A DNA stretch of 64,000 nucleotides from Ceratothoa steindachneri (GCA_963969495.1 OZ018338.1:44585206-44649205); one strand, 5' to 3'. Counted from the first letter of the stretch, positions 11,084 through 23,095 are shown. Numbers and translations are program-made. Notes: generated by a model from the sequence alone, not told the origin.

Positions 11084-11904
11084 CTTTTGGGGGTTTGCGT
11101 CGAAATTGATTTAAGATTCGACCTTAGCTGGTTCGTGAATGGGAAATAGTTAAGAATTCAATGTGGATGATGTAATTTTTAATTGCGGGGTTCTTTCCAA
11201 ATAAATAATTCAGAGTGCAACTTGGCCAAAGATTAACAGTTAGCTGGTACTCGTTTAGGGTTGCAAGAAATAGACAATAACTAAAATAGCCCTTTACTAA
11301 CAAATAAATAAAGTTGAAATATGTACAGGTACAGTGCTTATAGTGAATGATCGTACATGCGAAAATCAACTGTCGATACGAGACACAGGAGGGATAAATA
11401 TTGGAATAGTGGTCGAAGACATTTAAAGTATTAAATACTTTTATTTGATAAAATAATTTCATACTGAGAAAACTGTATGCAGATAAATATCCCAGATTTT
11501 AGTAATAATTTTAAACAATGTAAAGAAAGCGACGAACCTAAATCACTTAATACTTCACCCTTCAAACAAGTTGAATAGAACCAAATTTTTAGCCATTATA
11601 TCTGAGTGTCTCCACATATCTCTCATCATTCCGAGGGAAACAAATCATAATTCCTCTGTTAATATAGCTCCAATATTTACTTCCTGATTGCAGCACCCTG
11701 AATAGGATAGCATGTTCGAAGTTTCCACGATGATAAAAAGACTTTCCTCCGAATAGATATGCCGACGTGATGAGATAGCGAGACAAAAACTCCATGAGGG
11801 AAAACAAGGGTCTTTTTATGGGATGAGATTGAAGTTTATAGAATTATATTTTTTCCGACCAAATATACCACTGCCGTAGTAACCGGTTGCATTGCACGTC
11901 TCTC
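10694..11904. other. AT-rich sequence with TC/TA microsatellite, copy 1
   Basis: No supportable gene. A compound microsatellite (TC then TA) lies at about 11035-11081. An open frame on the minus strand (11462-11124) is cut by a stop in the other duplication copy and has low-complexity composition, so it is not called. Confidence 0.6.
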
Positions 11905-12095
11905 CTATTTATATTTCTCTCTCTCGTACTTTCTCGCTTTTCTCTTCCTCTCTACAGCTCTCTTTTTCGCTTTCTCTTTCTATCTTTTTCCTTCTCATTT
12001 CTTCCATCTCACTTTCTCTCTGTCACTCAATCTTACTCACTCTCACTTTCTCAATCTATATCTTCTCTCTCACTCCTCACCTCCATTTGTCTCGA
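11905..12095. repeat. Long polypyrimidine tract, copy 1
   Basis: Nearly 190 bases of mostly C and T on the plus strand (CTCTCTCTCG, TTTCTCGCTTTTCTC and similar), ending just before the duplication junction. The same tract is at 29560-29752. Open frames through it encode only Ser/Leu/Phe-rich peptide and are artefacts. Confidence 0.85.
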
Positions 12096-12389
12096 TATCT
12101 TGATGAAATATTTCCCATGCTTTAAGGTGACTGAAAACAATTAGGTTGAGAACACTTTAGATTGTTTGTTTGTGTAACCGTGAAATTAATCCGCAACATT
12201 TACTATATCATTAAAATAATTCAAATAACGGAGCGAATAATTCAACGGCTTCCAGCAGTGAGGTATATTTAAACTCCTGCTCCAAACTGCGCCGAAGATG
12301 ACATTGTCGTCTTCAAGAATGGCGAATAGAATGAAAAACACATTTATGAAATGTATAGAATCAAGACCGGCAAAAACCCATAGGTCCGC

Positions 12390-13420
12390 TCTATGGATAA
12401 TCGTAGAGTAATTGGAGAGGTTTTGGGATGATCCTTAGGGTAAAAACACGAAGGCGATAGTGTTGGTTTATTCTGACTGCTTTACTAATTAAATTGTGCG
12501 TGGTACAATTAATTTTAAAACTGTTGATTGACATATTTTGCACTAAATTTGCTAGAAAAGAGTTCCAAGTTGGCAAGATTTTATAATTGAAAATGTTATC
12601 GAACATATTTTTGCGATGACGCTTTAATTTCAATTTATGACAATTTGTTTGCGTGTTGTTCTAAACACATTCAAAAAGTTAATCAAAGTTTATAATATCG
12701 CGGCCATTCTATAAAGCTATCTTCAAAGGATTTCTTTTACTGTTCTATAACAAGCCTTGTTGCCCTTTGTTGTACTCTATACAATGTGGCAAAATCCTTT
12801 GCAGATTAGAAAACGAGAAGTGAGCTGCATATTCCGTATGTGGACCCACGACTGAATTAAACAATGGAATTACTCGTGATTTACTCTAATATTAAAAATT
12901 TCTCGCAATAAAACCTAGTACTCTATTTGGTTTTGAGCTAGCTAATTTAACGCAGTTTTTTTTAAATTAACTAATAGACCAAAATCTCATTCTCCTAAAA
13001 CGCTTTCTAATCGAAGACTGCTTAAGGTACAATCAAAGTATCCATTTCAGAACCCATGTGCATGAATTTGCACTTAATGAGATTATAATTTACTTGTTAT
13101 AAATCCAACCAATTAAATATCTCCTATAAGTCCTGCTGTATTTCCTCTCGGTCTTCATAGGTTGAATAGCGTCGCGAACTTGGCTATCTTGCTTAATATC
13201 TTGAGTCTCAGTCGTGTACGAAGATAATGAAGTAAAAATATATGACCCAAAACTGAGTCCAGAAGTACGCCGCTAGAAATTTTAGCCAAGTAAAAAGATG
13301 CCCCGTTTATTAACACTCCCGTTAGTGGCTTGTGTTTTAAAAATTTATTTTTGAATTTAAGTGTCCAACTTTCCGCAGTAATGAGCCATTGATGAAGCTC
13401 TATCTGAAGATATTTTTTAT
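12390..13420 (-). pseudogene. Old CR1/Jockey-type LINE remnant
   Basis: Read on the minus strand in shifting frames: SGVLLDSVLGHIF (from a SGVPQGSVLGP-type box), AKFA, DREEIQQDL.EIFNWLDL, NLIKCKFMHMGS, a thumb region with short matches, then TWNSFLANLV....SINSFK at 12570-12510. The order is that of a LINE RT palm, thumb and C-terminus, and it resembles the LINE at 17123-18863 in plan but is far more decayed. The N-terminal half is missing. No 3' end could be defined. Confidence 0.7.
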
Positions 13421-13997
13421 AATCTCGTCAGAAAGAATTCGTCTTATCGGATTGTTGAATATTGAGAGAGTTACTTTTTAAAGAATAGAAATCCAAGTTG
13501 TTGCTTTTTACATAAATTCTCTTTCTAACACATACATCTAATTATGATCTTTAATTAACCTAAATAAAAAATATATTTGACTATGTATTGTGTAAACTAC
13601 AGACTATTGCTGAGCAAAGGCCGACTCGTTAGAAAAAATTGTGACGTGCCTAATTGCCAGAATTATTGCTCATCACATTGACCAATTTATTCCCCTACTA
13701 TTTATAAATCGCAATTAACTGAGAGCCCATAATAACCTTAAAAACTACAATGATGAAAATAGATATTTGCTATTCATTGGGTTAATTTTGATTTATTTCT
13801 GTAAATTTGGGGATTTTGGCGAAAAATGTAGCACCGACTATAATTCGATTGATAGTGGAAAGGGGCAGTGTAGTGGACCCCGAACCTTCACTCTAACCCC
13901 AATCTATACAACCCGCTTCCCACACTAAGTTGGACGTGAGAAATCGAGGGCGAAATGAAACGGATCGTATATACAGTCCTTTATTTACAAAATAGGG

Positions 13998-14070
<73 letters not shown>

Positions 14071-14218
14071 AAGAAAAACAACAGTTCTTAACATTCACAA
14101 TTAAATTAGTTACCAAACAAATATTTACACAAAAAACAAACAAACAAACAAAGGCCTTTATCCTACGTGGTATCATGCTTTCTAGGGGTTTAGGGCCCCT
14201 CGGGGAAAGTCTTGCAGG
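13421..14218. other. AT-rich flank of gypsy-1 3' LTR with (TA)n
   Basis: No gene seen. A TA tract of about 65 bases occupies 14001-14066. This is the outer flank of the 3' LTR; the LTR boundary near 14219 is uncertain by a few bases and no clear target duplication of the gypsy element could be read. Confidence 0.6.
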
Positions 14219-14505
14219 TGACCGCTCGTGTGGACAAAATTGTTGCGCACGTCTTAAAAGCCTAATGGTTCCAAGCTCAATAATAATAAGCGATCTGGTC
14301 GCGTCCTCTAGGCTGTTAAAGCCCTCCTGGCCAAACGAATTATTAATTAATTCTGGACGTATACTAATTCCAATTATATTACTCCAATTTTACAATGCCA
14401 GCCACTCTTTACAAAAGGAATTTTATCAAAAAGAATTATCAGAGTAATAAATCGAGTGGCTTCTGGAAAGAGAAAAAATATATTTTTTTAAAAATATAAC
14501 ACGAA

Positions 14506-14553
<48 letters not shown>

Positions 14554-14669
14554 GGTGTGTATAAACATCTCCCCATTCACACACAAATTCTTACAGAGGA
14601 AGGGAGAGGTCCGCTAGAAAGAGGGTGGGAGAATAGCCCTACAAACACTCTCACATTCGATCCACCACA
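14219..14669 (-). repeat. gypsy-1 3' LTR (uninterrupted)
   Basis: This matches the split LTRs at 5358-8169 and 22798-25664 in the same orientation. On the minus strand it begins TGTGGTGGATCG at 14669 and ends near CCACACGAGCGG at 14219. A TA tract lies at about 14512-14546, exactly where the PLE sits in the other LTR. Confidence 0.82.
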
Positions 14670-14682
14670 CCCCTTCATCCTT
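14670..14682 (-). promoter_or_regulatory. Polypurine tract of gypsy-1
   Basis: On the minus strand AAGGATGAAGGGG lies directly before the LTR start TGTGGTGGA. This is the expected position and composition of the plus-strand DNA primer of an LTR retrotransposon. Confidence 0.75.
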
Positions 14683-14723
14683 AGGCCATTCGACCAAAGT
14701 CACTCCTAATACACTCTGAATCA

Positions 14724-15251
14724 TTACTCACGGTACCATTTATACTCAATCGCGCCCTTCTGCACCCATTCACACTCGTCTACAGTTCCCTGGCTACGCG
14801 TATCAATCTGTTGGGGTTGTTCGTCAGTCGTCCTGTTAGTCGCCTCGTCACTATCGATCATATCGTCCAACATTCTCTTAGCCTTTATAACTAACTCTCC
14901 CATATCTCGACAGAACTCTTTCATACTCTTCCGGTCAGAACCTTCGCTCTTCATACCCCCATTCATCAGCTCCTCACTCATAGCTCTCATCCAACTCAAG
15001 GTACACTCTTGTGAAACAGACAAATCACTTACATCCATTTTACTCTTAGCGGGTACACAGGACACCCCTTCAACTGGTTCCCACCAGAAAACAGAAAAAT
15101 CAGTCACCTCATCATTCTCCACATCAAACTCACCTCTACTTTTACCATTCGAAAAACCCGAAAAAATAGCCACACTAGGTTCGTTCAGCTCAAACACACT
15201 ATCATTTATACTGTTTCCAAAACCAGAAAAAATCAGCCACAGGAAGCTCAC
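14724..15251 (-). pseudogene. gypsy-1 C-terminal tail after integrase
   Basis: An open frame of 175 codons lies between the integrase and the polypurine tract on the minus strand. It is rich in Ser, Asp, Glu and Met. The middle (around MRAMSEELMNGG and DMGELVIKAKRMLDDMID) looks helical and could form a coiled coil. Upstream, another frame carries a similar stretch (ECLHKQVRDLIDMSRRVSELPVA), so the original tail was longer. No signal peptide or membrane segment is seen, which argues against an envelope protein. I do not recognise a function. Confidence 0.5.
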
Positions 15252-15539
15252 TCACTCGCCTACTCATATCAATTAAATCACGCACCTGCTTATGCAAACA
15301 CTCAATCTCTCTCTCAAGCTCCCCCATACAAAAGAGACTCTGCTCAGACTTACTACTTATATTCGTACTTGCATCTTTCCTTGACTCTTCTTTGCACGCT
15401 TTCTACGCTTCGAAACCAAAACGAGCTCCTTCCCAGACAAACCCACACTATCACACTCCACTTCATTATCATGCACCTTATCCCTCTTTCTGCACAGTTT
15501 ATACACCAGATGACTCACCTAGAATTCAGGAGGTTCTCT

Positions 15540-16640
15540 CTACCTCTTCAACTACCTCTGATGAGCCCGCACCCTCTCAGTCACATCTTCATTCAAACTC
15601 TCCATAACAGTCGTCACACCATTCTCCCAGACTCTCACAACTCTATACGGTCCTTTAAACTTTTCACTCATCTTCGAGACATTCAACCTACCTTTTACTT
15701 TATAAAACCTTCAATACTTTTGCACCTATTTCAAACAAACGAAACCTTTCATGCGCCTCACGCCATACACTCTGCACACTTTCACTCAAACGAAACCTAT
15801 CTTTCACTCGCCTTTCAAAATTGGTGATAAACTGACACGTTGACATCCCAGTCAGACTATGCACCGTTGATTTATACGCCCATAATACTCTACCCAACCA
15901 GACATCCCATCATTCTAAATTTCACTCATCATTCTTAACATCACACACAAAGTCCTAATGGTACGTTCAGCTAACCTATTCGAAGACGGTGCATAAGTAG
16001 TTGTTCGTACATGTTTCACACTATTCTATCTCAATATTCATTCAGACACTTCAGCTAAGAACTCGGGCCATTATCACTCAGCAATCTCCTAAGCTTCCAT
16101 ACTCACATAGGAAGAAACACCTGCTCAACCACACGCGCACAGTCACACTTCTTTTATCTCTCACAGGCGCCGCGTACACAAACTAACTTTCATGATCAAC
16201 CATCACAACCATACCAATATTCAAAGCACTCGTACGTGGTAGAGACACACAATCAATCACTATCAACTCAAACTGTTCTTTTGCATCAACTCTCATTCAT
16301 CAGCAGTTTCATGTGCAAACCTTGCACATTTCGTTTCTGACACCTTACACAAGTAGTCGCGACATCATTCACAACAGTCCTCAGAAACGGGTTTAACGCG
16401 TGCTCCTTCATACACTCCAACAACTTAAACTTACCATATTTGCATAATTATCATGCACAACTTTCACCAGACCAACCATACCAACCAAGGACACCACAGT
16501 TACATACATATCATCACCACCCTCAAAAAATATACAACATCCATACAACTAACCAAATCCTTAGCATACCTTTTAAAATCACTTAAACATTCATTTAAAT
16601 CAACACGAATCATTACACACCTATTAAACTTACGCACAAA
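15540..16640 (-). pseudogene. gypsy-1 integrase with GPY/F module, broken
   Basis: Read on the minus strand across several frames: an H2C2-like finger ending ATTCVRCQK, the core starting IVIDCVSLPRTS and VMVDH, the RDKRS block, LSDNGP with the second acidic residue, and an AERTIRTL block with the third. The STVHSLTGMS segment comes next (15897-15700). At about 15660-15545 a separate frame reads KFKGPYRVVRVWENGVTTV, the GPY/F module usual at the end of Ty3/gypsy integrases. Stops and shifts are frequent. Family identity is firm. Confidence 0.85.
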
Positions 16641-17122
16641 GAACACCTTTTTTGCATTTCAAGAATATCATCATCACGTAAAACCTCATTATCATCATCC
16701 ATGACCAGCTCAGTCATACCGCAAAACTTGATAACTTTCTTCGCACACTCATTCAACCTCATCACCTCACATTCAGCTTTCATGATACAATCCTTATCAG
16801 CATTCTAAATCAAATCATTCATTCTCATAAAGTCCACACCAAGCAAGAAACAACACGGCCTCTCATCATCTTTCAAAATCAAAAAGTTATGCATTACATT
16901 CAAACCACTGCCTAAACTCACTCTCAGACTCACCTGTCACCACACGACTATCATTCCCTTCCCCAATCCACTTATGCGTAACTTCACAGGCTTACGCTCG
17001 CAACATCTAAACTCATCATACTTACTCAGCATCCTTACTTTCACTCTCGCTTCCATCATACAAGGTTCACCATTTTCACAATACATAGAAGGAACAATCA
17101 CACCAATATCAGCACTGACATC
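16640..17122 (-). pseudogene. Retropepsin-like region of gypsy-1, located after RNase H
   Basis: One minus-strand frame (from 17122) reads DVSADIGVIVPSM, in which ADIG stands where retropepsins have the DTG box, then PVKLRISGLG, and after one stop FLILKDDERPCCFLLGVDF, which resembles the second half of a retrotransposon protease (flap and ILG-like strand). It then runs through a linker to the integrase. The Thr of DTG is Ile, so activity is unlikely. Its position between RNase H and integrase, not before RT, is the odd point. Confidence 0.6.
17108..17122. repeat. Target-site duplication of the LINE, left copy
   Basis: ATCAGCACTGACATC here and ATCAACACTCACATC at 18864-18878 differ at two positions and bracket the LINE. 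Removing the LINE and one copy joins the gypsy frame as VNDDVSVD followed by IGVIVPS, which supports the boundaries. Confidence 0.75.
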
Positions 17123-18863
17123 CACACCATTGGCCCTTTGACAAATGAGAAGAGGGCATTTAAGCATTCAGATGCAGAAAATGCTAACCTCCTCAACGAC
17201 TACTTCTCTTCAGTGTTTACTGAAGAGTGTGGTCCTATCCCCCAGCTAATGGATTCCTACTCGGGGGAAAAGCTGGAGGATATGGACTTCACTGAAGGGG
17301 AAATAAAAAAGAAGATCAGTGACCTAATGACGAATAAGTCACCTGGCCCGGGTTGGTTTCTACCTATAGTGTTGAAAGAAGTGCGCGATCAAGTGTCACG
17401 ACACCTGAGCGCAATCTTCAACATATCAATCCGGACCGAATGCGTTCCTCAAGACTGGCGTAAAGCGAAGGTGACTCCTATCTTCAAGAAAGGAGACCAT
17501 AGCCAACCGTCAAACTACCGACCTATCAGTCTGACTTCGATAGTCGGTAAACTCATGGAAAGCATGATGGTGGACAAAATTACGTCGTATTTAGAGTCAA
17601 ACCTGCTACTGAGGAGTTCCCAGCATGGCTTCTGAAGGCAACGGTCATGCCTGACGTACCTTGTGAAATTCTTCCACTTCGTGTTCAGTGAGCACGATCG
17701 GGACAAGGCGGTGGATGTGGTCTACTTAGACTTTAAGAAAGCCTTTGATAAGGTACCACACCGCCGCCTTCTCCGGAAAGTGTGAGCATAGACGGAAAAT
17801 AAGCCGGCTGAATCGAGAACGGCTAAGTGGCAGACGGCAACAGGTGTTGGTGAATGAACAGGCTTCTGAGTAGGTGCCCGTTACTAGCAGGGTGCCTCAA
17901 GGCTCTGTCCTGGGACCACTACTATTTATCATCTACGTCAACGACATGGACGGTGACATGGTTGCCAAGATTTCCAAATTTGCCCAAGATACCAAGCTTG
18001 GTATGAACTTTGCAAAGGATGAAAACACTGCCCGCCTGCAGGAAGATCTTGGGAAGATTGGGGAGTGGTCGGACACGTGGCAAATGCCTTTAAACGTGAA
18101 CAAATGCAAAGTAATGCATATCGGCCACAGAAACCCCCAATCTCAGTATATCCTTAAGGGCACTGCTCTTGAACCTTGTGACACTAAGAAGGACTTGGGT
18201 GTAACTATTACTAGCGACCTCAAGTTCTCGAAACAGTGCATCGAGGCAGAGGAGAAAGCCCAAAGGATGTTAGGCTACATAAAGCGCCAGTTTGGATACC
18301 GTAAAAAGGAGATAGTACTTTGTCTGTACAACTCCCTCGTTCGGCCGCACCTGGAGTATGCCGTACAATTTTGGAGCGCGTACAAGCCAAGGCAACCAAG
18401 CTGACTCCCTCTATCCTACATAAAAGTTATGAGGATAGACTAATGGAATTAGATCTGTTCTCGCTGGAAACTCGTAGACTGCGTGTTTAGCTCATCGAAG
18501 TTTTCAAAATACTTCGAGGGTTCGACAATGTTGACTACCGGGATATTTTTACACTGAATGAGAACAGAACGCGCAATCACCGCTTCAAACTTGAACTGAA
18601 GCGTTACAACCACAATCTGTGTGGAAATTTTTTCACTTACAGTATCTGCGGTAAGTGGAACGCACTTCCAGTGGAAGTTGTCAAAGGGGAATCTGTTGAC
18701 CAGTTCAAGTCAAGACTAGACAAAGTCTTGAAAAGTGGCCGTTTAGAGACGCAAAACAATTGAGCAGCCATGTGCCTGCTCGATTGCTAGTCCAAAGGTA
18801 CCCTCTTTGAATTGACCGTAAGGTCTCCTAGGGTACTTTCTTTCCTTGTAACTCCTTGTAATT
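17123..18863 (+). mobile_element. CR1/Jockey-type LINE, copy 2, inserted in gypsy-1 pol
   Basis: This is the full extent of the 5'-truncated LINE of about 1.74 kb seen partly at 1-1730. RT pieces lie at 17138-17635, 17874-18404 and 18404-18763. An extra stop (TGA at 17632-17634) interrupts the frame after the QHGF motif where the other copy reads on. The FAQD catalytic box is shared, so that lesion is older than the duplication. The 3' end is CTTGTAATT, and a 15-bp target duplication flanks it. Confidence 0.88.
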
Positions 18864-18878
18864 ATCAACACTCACATC

Positions 18879-19345
18879 ATCATTCACCGCACACTCATCT
18901 TCCTTCAGAAAATCATTCTCCTCTCTCCTATACGAACACTTCTAAAATACTCAATTGTAATGCACACCACACTAGCATTGGAACCTTTCACTTTCTCATC
19001 CTTGTACACAATTTGCCTCTCACCACCAAAGTGCACATAGACAATCCCTCCATACAGACAATTCACGACAATCAACACTTCCTAAAACAGCGGGACCCCT
19101 GACACACACATTGCTCTTAAATCTTTCATACAATTCCGCACTCTTGCCATACCAATACTCTCAGGCTTCCTGCATACTTCACTCATTACCTCCTTCCTTA
19201 AGTTATCAACACTATCGGGCACTCTAACATCTACTCCATCACTCTACAAATTTTGCAAACCATTCCATACACTCTCAAACAAAGAATCACCACCACCCTT
19301 ACTCTCCTTTCAATTCATAATCCCTTTTGGCAAGTAATCAGGATC
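18879..19345 (-). pseudogene. OTU-protease-like stretch of gypsy-1 pol (copy 2)
   Basis: Same frame as in copy 1: GGGDSLFESVW (about 19265-19297), SVDNLRKEVMSEV, a helical segment, then IVYVHFGGERQIVY and VVCITIEYFRSV, with stops at only four points over about 150 codons. The pattern is consistent with an OTU-type cysteine protease domain in which the catalytic Cys has become Ser. It lies just downstream of RNase H and just upstream of the retropepsin-like stretch once the LINE is removed. A profile search would be needed to confirm OTU. Confidence 0.45.
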
Positions 19346-19354
19346 ACTCACTCC

Positions 19355-21040
19355 AAACACACTTTCATAATTAAACCAGGATACCTTGACATCAAATCAG
19401 CCAATCTATTCCGTTCACCAGGCACATATTCGAACATATAAATTAAAATCACTCAAATCTTCTAAAGTCATCCCAATCTTACTATCAGCCCATTTCATAC
19501 GTTAGGAATATACTAGGGGTTGGTGATTCGTTTTGATCACAAACCTCACACCATATAAAAACGGACGTGGCACTTTCAAACAATACCTTATAGCAGCCCA
19601 CTCTCGCTCCACAGTGGAATACTTACTCTCTGCAGCATTCATAGCCTTTGATACATACTCAACTACCCGCCTTATATTCTCTCAATTCAAACGATGCTCT
19701 TGCATTAGAAATCTATTCCGTTCACCAGGCACATATTCAAACATATAAATTAAAATCACTCAAATCTTCCAAAGTCATCCCAATCTTACTATCAGCCCAT
19801 TTCATACGTTACGAATATACTAGAGGTTGGTGATTCGTTTTGATCACAAACCTCACACCATATAAAAACGGACGCGGCACTTTCAAACAATACCTTATAG
19901 AATCCCACTCTCGCTCCACAGTTGAATACTTACTCTCTGCAGCATTCATAGCCTTTGATACATACTCAACTACCCGCCTTATATTCTCTCAATTCAAACG
20001 ATGCTCTTGCATTAGAAATCATCGCATACAGTACCCACTTGCATCCGTATACAATTCAAACATCTTAGCATTCACACTATAGTCCGGGTATGCCAACTCA
20101 ACATCTTCACTCGCTGCCTCTTTCAGTCTCTCATATGCTTCATTCATCTTATCACTCCACCTCACAATCTTACTACATTTCTTGCCCATCCACTCAGTCA
20201 GAGGCTTACTCACACCCGAACAATCACGTATAAACTTTCGCTGAAACTCAATCAATTCCAGAAACGACTTCAGCTGCTTCACAGTCACCGGCTTCGGAAA
20301 CATTCGTACTTTCTCAAAATGCTTCGGCAAATTTTCTAACCCATTCTTGCTCATTATATGCCCAAGGAACTCCACTTCTTTCGCAAACAATTCATACTTT
20401 GCTACCTTCACCTTCACACCAACTCTTTCCAACGTTCTCAATACATCATTCACCCATCTCATATGCTCATCAAAACTCTTATTCATAATCAAAATATCAT
20501 CTATAAACACAATCACACTCTTGCTCGCAAACTTACTCAACATCACATTCATAGCACGTTGGGAGGCACTGGGAGCATTGCCCAACCCAAACCTGGCTGA
20601 GGTTCAAGAACTGGTAATGCCTCTTCGTGGAGGAAAAGGCTGTCACCGGTCGGCTCTCCTAAGCAATGGGCATTTGATAATACCCCTGAATCAAATCTAG
20701 CTTAATAAACCATTTCAGCCCATGCATGTAATACACACACTCAGATACCACACACCTCAGAAACTTCTTTATCACAGATCTTTCATTTACCTTTCTATAA
20801 TCCACATACAGGCGCAACCTTCCAACTAGCTTACGTATCTGCACAATCAGACTATTCCATCTACTCTCACTTTCTGCAATCACCCCCAATCGTTCCAACT
20901 CCACACACTGCTCTCCAATCTCATCATCAACCGGACGTGGGAAATGTCCTGGCCGCTGATAGATTGGAGTGCGCTCCTTCAAAACAATCTTAAATCCGGG
21001 CATGGTTTTTACCTAGAGGGCTAGATCGCCCTTACTAAGT
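19355..21040 (-). pseudogene. gypsy-1 reverse transcriptase and RNase H (copy 2), broken
   Basis: The N-terminal RT part (21003-20659) carries FKIVLKERTPIY, DYRKVNE and KLDLIQGYYQMPI and ends at a TAG absent from copy 1. The frame then shifts, and 20585-20019 carries GNAPSASQRAMN, VIVFIDDIL with both catalytic aspartates, VAKYELFAKEV, LGHIMSKNGL, SFLELIEFQRKFI and the RNase H start ELYTDASGY. RNase H continues into the duplicated stretch at 19404-20017. Here the FIDD box is intact, unlike copy 1. Confidence 0.9.
19404..20017. repeat. 307-bp tandem duplication inside gypsy-1 RNase H, copy 2 only
   Basis: The block beginning atctattccgttcaccagg at 19404 recurs at 19711, each carrying the same RNase H segment (reverse complement of KYSTVER and TNHQPL). 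Copy 1 has the block once (from about 2273). The two units differ at several bases. Confidence 0.85.
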
Positions 21041-22330
21041 GTTGAGGGTTTAGTGAGTGGGTAATCTTAGTTCCACTTCCTGGACATATATTTTATTACC
21101 GCACCGAGGTGAAGTGGAGGTCAAGCATATCCGATACACCTACCTTAGTCACTTCCGGTGAATAAGAATAACCCCGGTGCGTACTCTTTTGATCAAAACT
21201 AAGATGATGATCCCCTGAGTGTGTTCTCCACTCAGTATAAGCTAATCATGGGCAGGTCGGTGGAATAATGAGTTTTAAGCCAAGTGGTTTGCTTAATAAT
21301 TGCCAAGGGACCGTCCAAATTAGTTAAACACACATATAGAAAAATAATCTTCAATGTACATGAATTTGAAATAAACACAGCACATATAAATATAAATAGG
21401 ATTAATCTTGCACTGAATAAATAAGTCTACAAAAATGTCGTGGGGATTACTTGCAGATTACTCACTGGGATGTTCGCAGCTTAATGACACCATAGAGAAC
21501 GAAGGGAATATTATTATTGAGTTAAACACTGAATGAAATAAAAAATTCTAATGTTCGGGGGTATGGGCTCAGGATGAGAATTCTAGTATACAAATAAACT
21601 GGTGAAGTTAGGTGATGGGATAATTCAATTAACGATACCTTTCAGTTCGTAAGTATTTTTGATGATCACACCTAGTCCAAGCGTCCGAGGTTACCGAATG
21701 AGAAGGTAATCCTAAACCGGTGATATACTGATCTTTTGCCGGATCACGAAGGTGAGCCAAGGGGTGACTAAATCGGACTTCTTCCTCGAAGTACCTTTCC
21801 GACTATTCGGCTCCTGGAGTGGGTAGCCAAAACCGATTACCTAGCTACGTCTAGAGTAATCCGCAGAGGAAGGTCCTGTGTACCCTCAGACTCTGAAGGG
21901 GGGAATGGGGGTTGCGAGAAGTTTGGCACCTACAAGTATCGTGACGGCAACAACCAATTCCCCGATAAGTTCCTTTCTTGCAGCGGGCGAACGGTTTCTT
22001 ATGTGGATCGAGTTTCAACGAAACTCGACCTAGGTCCAAAGGCCTCTGCTTGATTCCAGGGAGAAGTCTTCTTTTTATTTCTTCCACGAGCAAAATCGAG
22101 AGAGCGAATCGAATTCTCGTAAAATCCGTATCGTCGCGCGAAAGACCTTTTTTCATCTTTGGGCCGACGATATTTCTTTGACGCCTTCGAGCCATCTCGG
22201 AGTTTACGACGGTGCGAAAAAGGGCGACGGAGAATTCTAGGAGACAGGTGCATTTTAGGGTTACGAGAGGGCGCGCAGCTTTGTGTCGGAGTGTTTTTGC
22301 GTAGAACCTATGTACCCGATATTTAGACTT
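21030..22330 (-). other. Candidate solo LTR or other insert (copy 2)
   Basis: Counterpart of 3590-4890, almost identical. A GC-rich half is followed by an AT-rich half on the minus strand, with no recognisable coding content. Boundaries and nature are unresolved. Confidence 0.3.
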
Positions 22331-22339
22331 CTACACTGA

Positions 22340-22797
22340 GGACCCCCTATCGCTCAAATAACATTTGATACACATCCTTTAATTCATACTAGGTCAAATT
22401 TCATCCAATTTAACCATCCTTTTCACTTCATCAGTACAATCATCCACACCTGCCTCACTGACATTGAGAGGTGACCCAGCACATCGCTAACTTAGATCCC
22501 TCTCACCTTCCCTTTCACTTTGGAGTTCACCTGCACACATACAAAAGGATGATTCATTCTTATAAACTCATCAAACACACAAGCAACAAGCCTTACCTTA
22601 TAATACGCGCCCTTTTCATCCATTAACACAGTGTGGCACCCATATTTAAACTCAAATCCTTCCTCCAACTCACTTTAACAAACACAATTTCACCCTTCAC
22701 AAGCATTACACTTTCCATAGTAGTTACATCAATACTGCTAAACACACTCCTCAAAACACTTCCATCTTTCCCTACATACAACTTATACCCGGCTGCC
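22340..22797 (-). pseudogene. gypsy-1 5' internal region (copy 2)
   Basis: Counterpart of 4900-5357: the YKLYVGKDGSVL and SWRKDLSLNMG stretch just inside the LTR, then frame-shifted remnants. No zinc-knuckle gag is seen. TGGCAGCCGGG follows the LTR end on the minus strand and is the candidate primer-binding site. Confidence 0.4.
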
Positions 22798-23095
22798 ACT
22801 CGTGTGGACAAAATTGTTGCGCACGTCTTAAAGGCCTGATGCTTCCAAGTTCAATAACAATAAGCGGTCTCTAGGCTGTTAAAGTTCTCCCGTTCTCCCG
22901 TCCAAATGAATTATTAATTAATTCTAGACGTATACTAATTCTAATTATATTACTCCAATTTTACAATGCCAGCCACTCTTTACAAAAGGAATATTATCAA
23001 AAAGGATTATTAGAGTAATAAATAGAGTGGATTCTGGAAAGAGAAAAAATATTTTTTTAAATATAACACGAAATCCAATATATTTATATATATAT

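Larger units (their letters stand above)
1..12123. repeat. Tandem segmental duplication, copy 1 (right-hand part)
   Basis: Base 1 onward matches base 17135 onward, and the match runs co-linearly to 12123 (matching 29780). The two copies differ by scattered single-base changes, small indels, different TA-tract lengths and a few larger events. They share the same LINE, gypsy, PLE and mariner insertions, so these were present before the duplication. The start of this copy lies about 5.5 kb to the left of the window if the junction at 12123/12124 is a simple tandem join. A retained alternative haplotype placed in tandem by the assembler would look the same. Confidence 0.9.

Noticed and set aside
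11124..11462. 112-codon minus-strand open frame
   Set aside because: Interrupted in the other duplication copy, no recognisable domain, composition follows AT richness.
11887..12144. Ser/Leu/Phe-rich open frames through the pyrimidine tract (also 29544-29854)
   Set aside because: Low-complexity translation of a CT-rich tract; two frames are open at once, as expected from composition.
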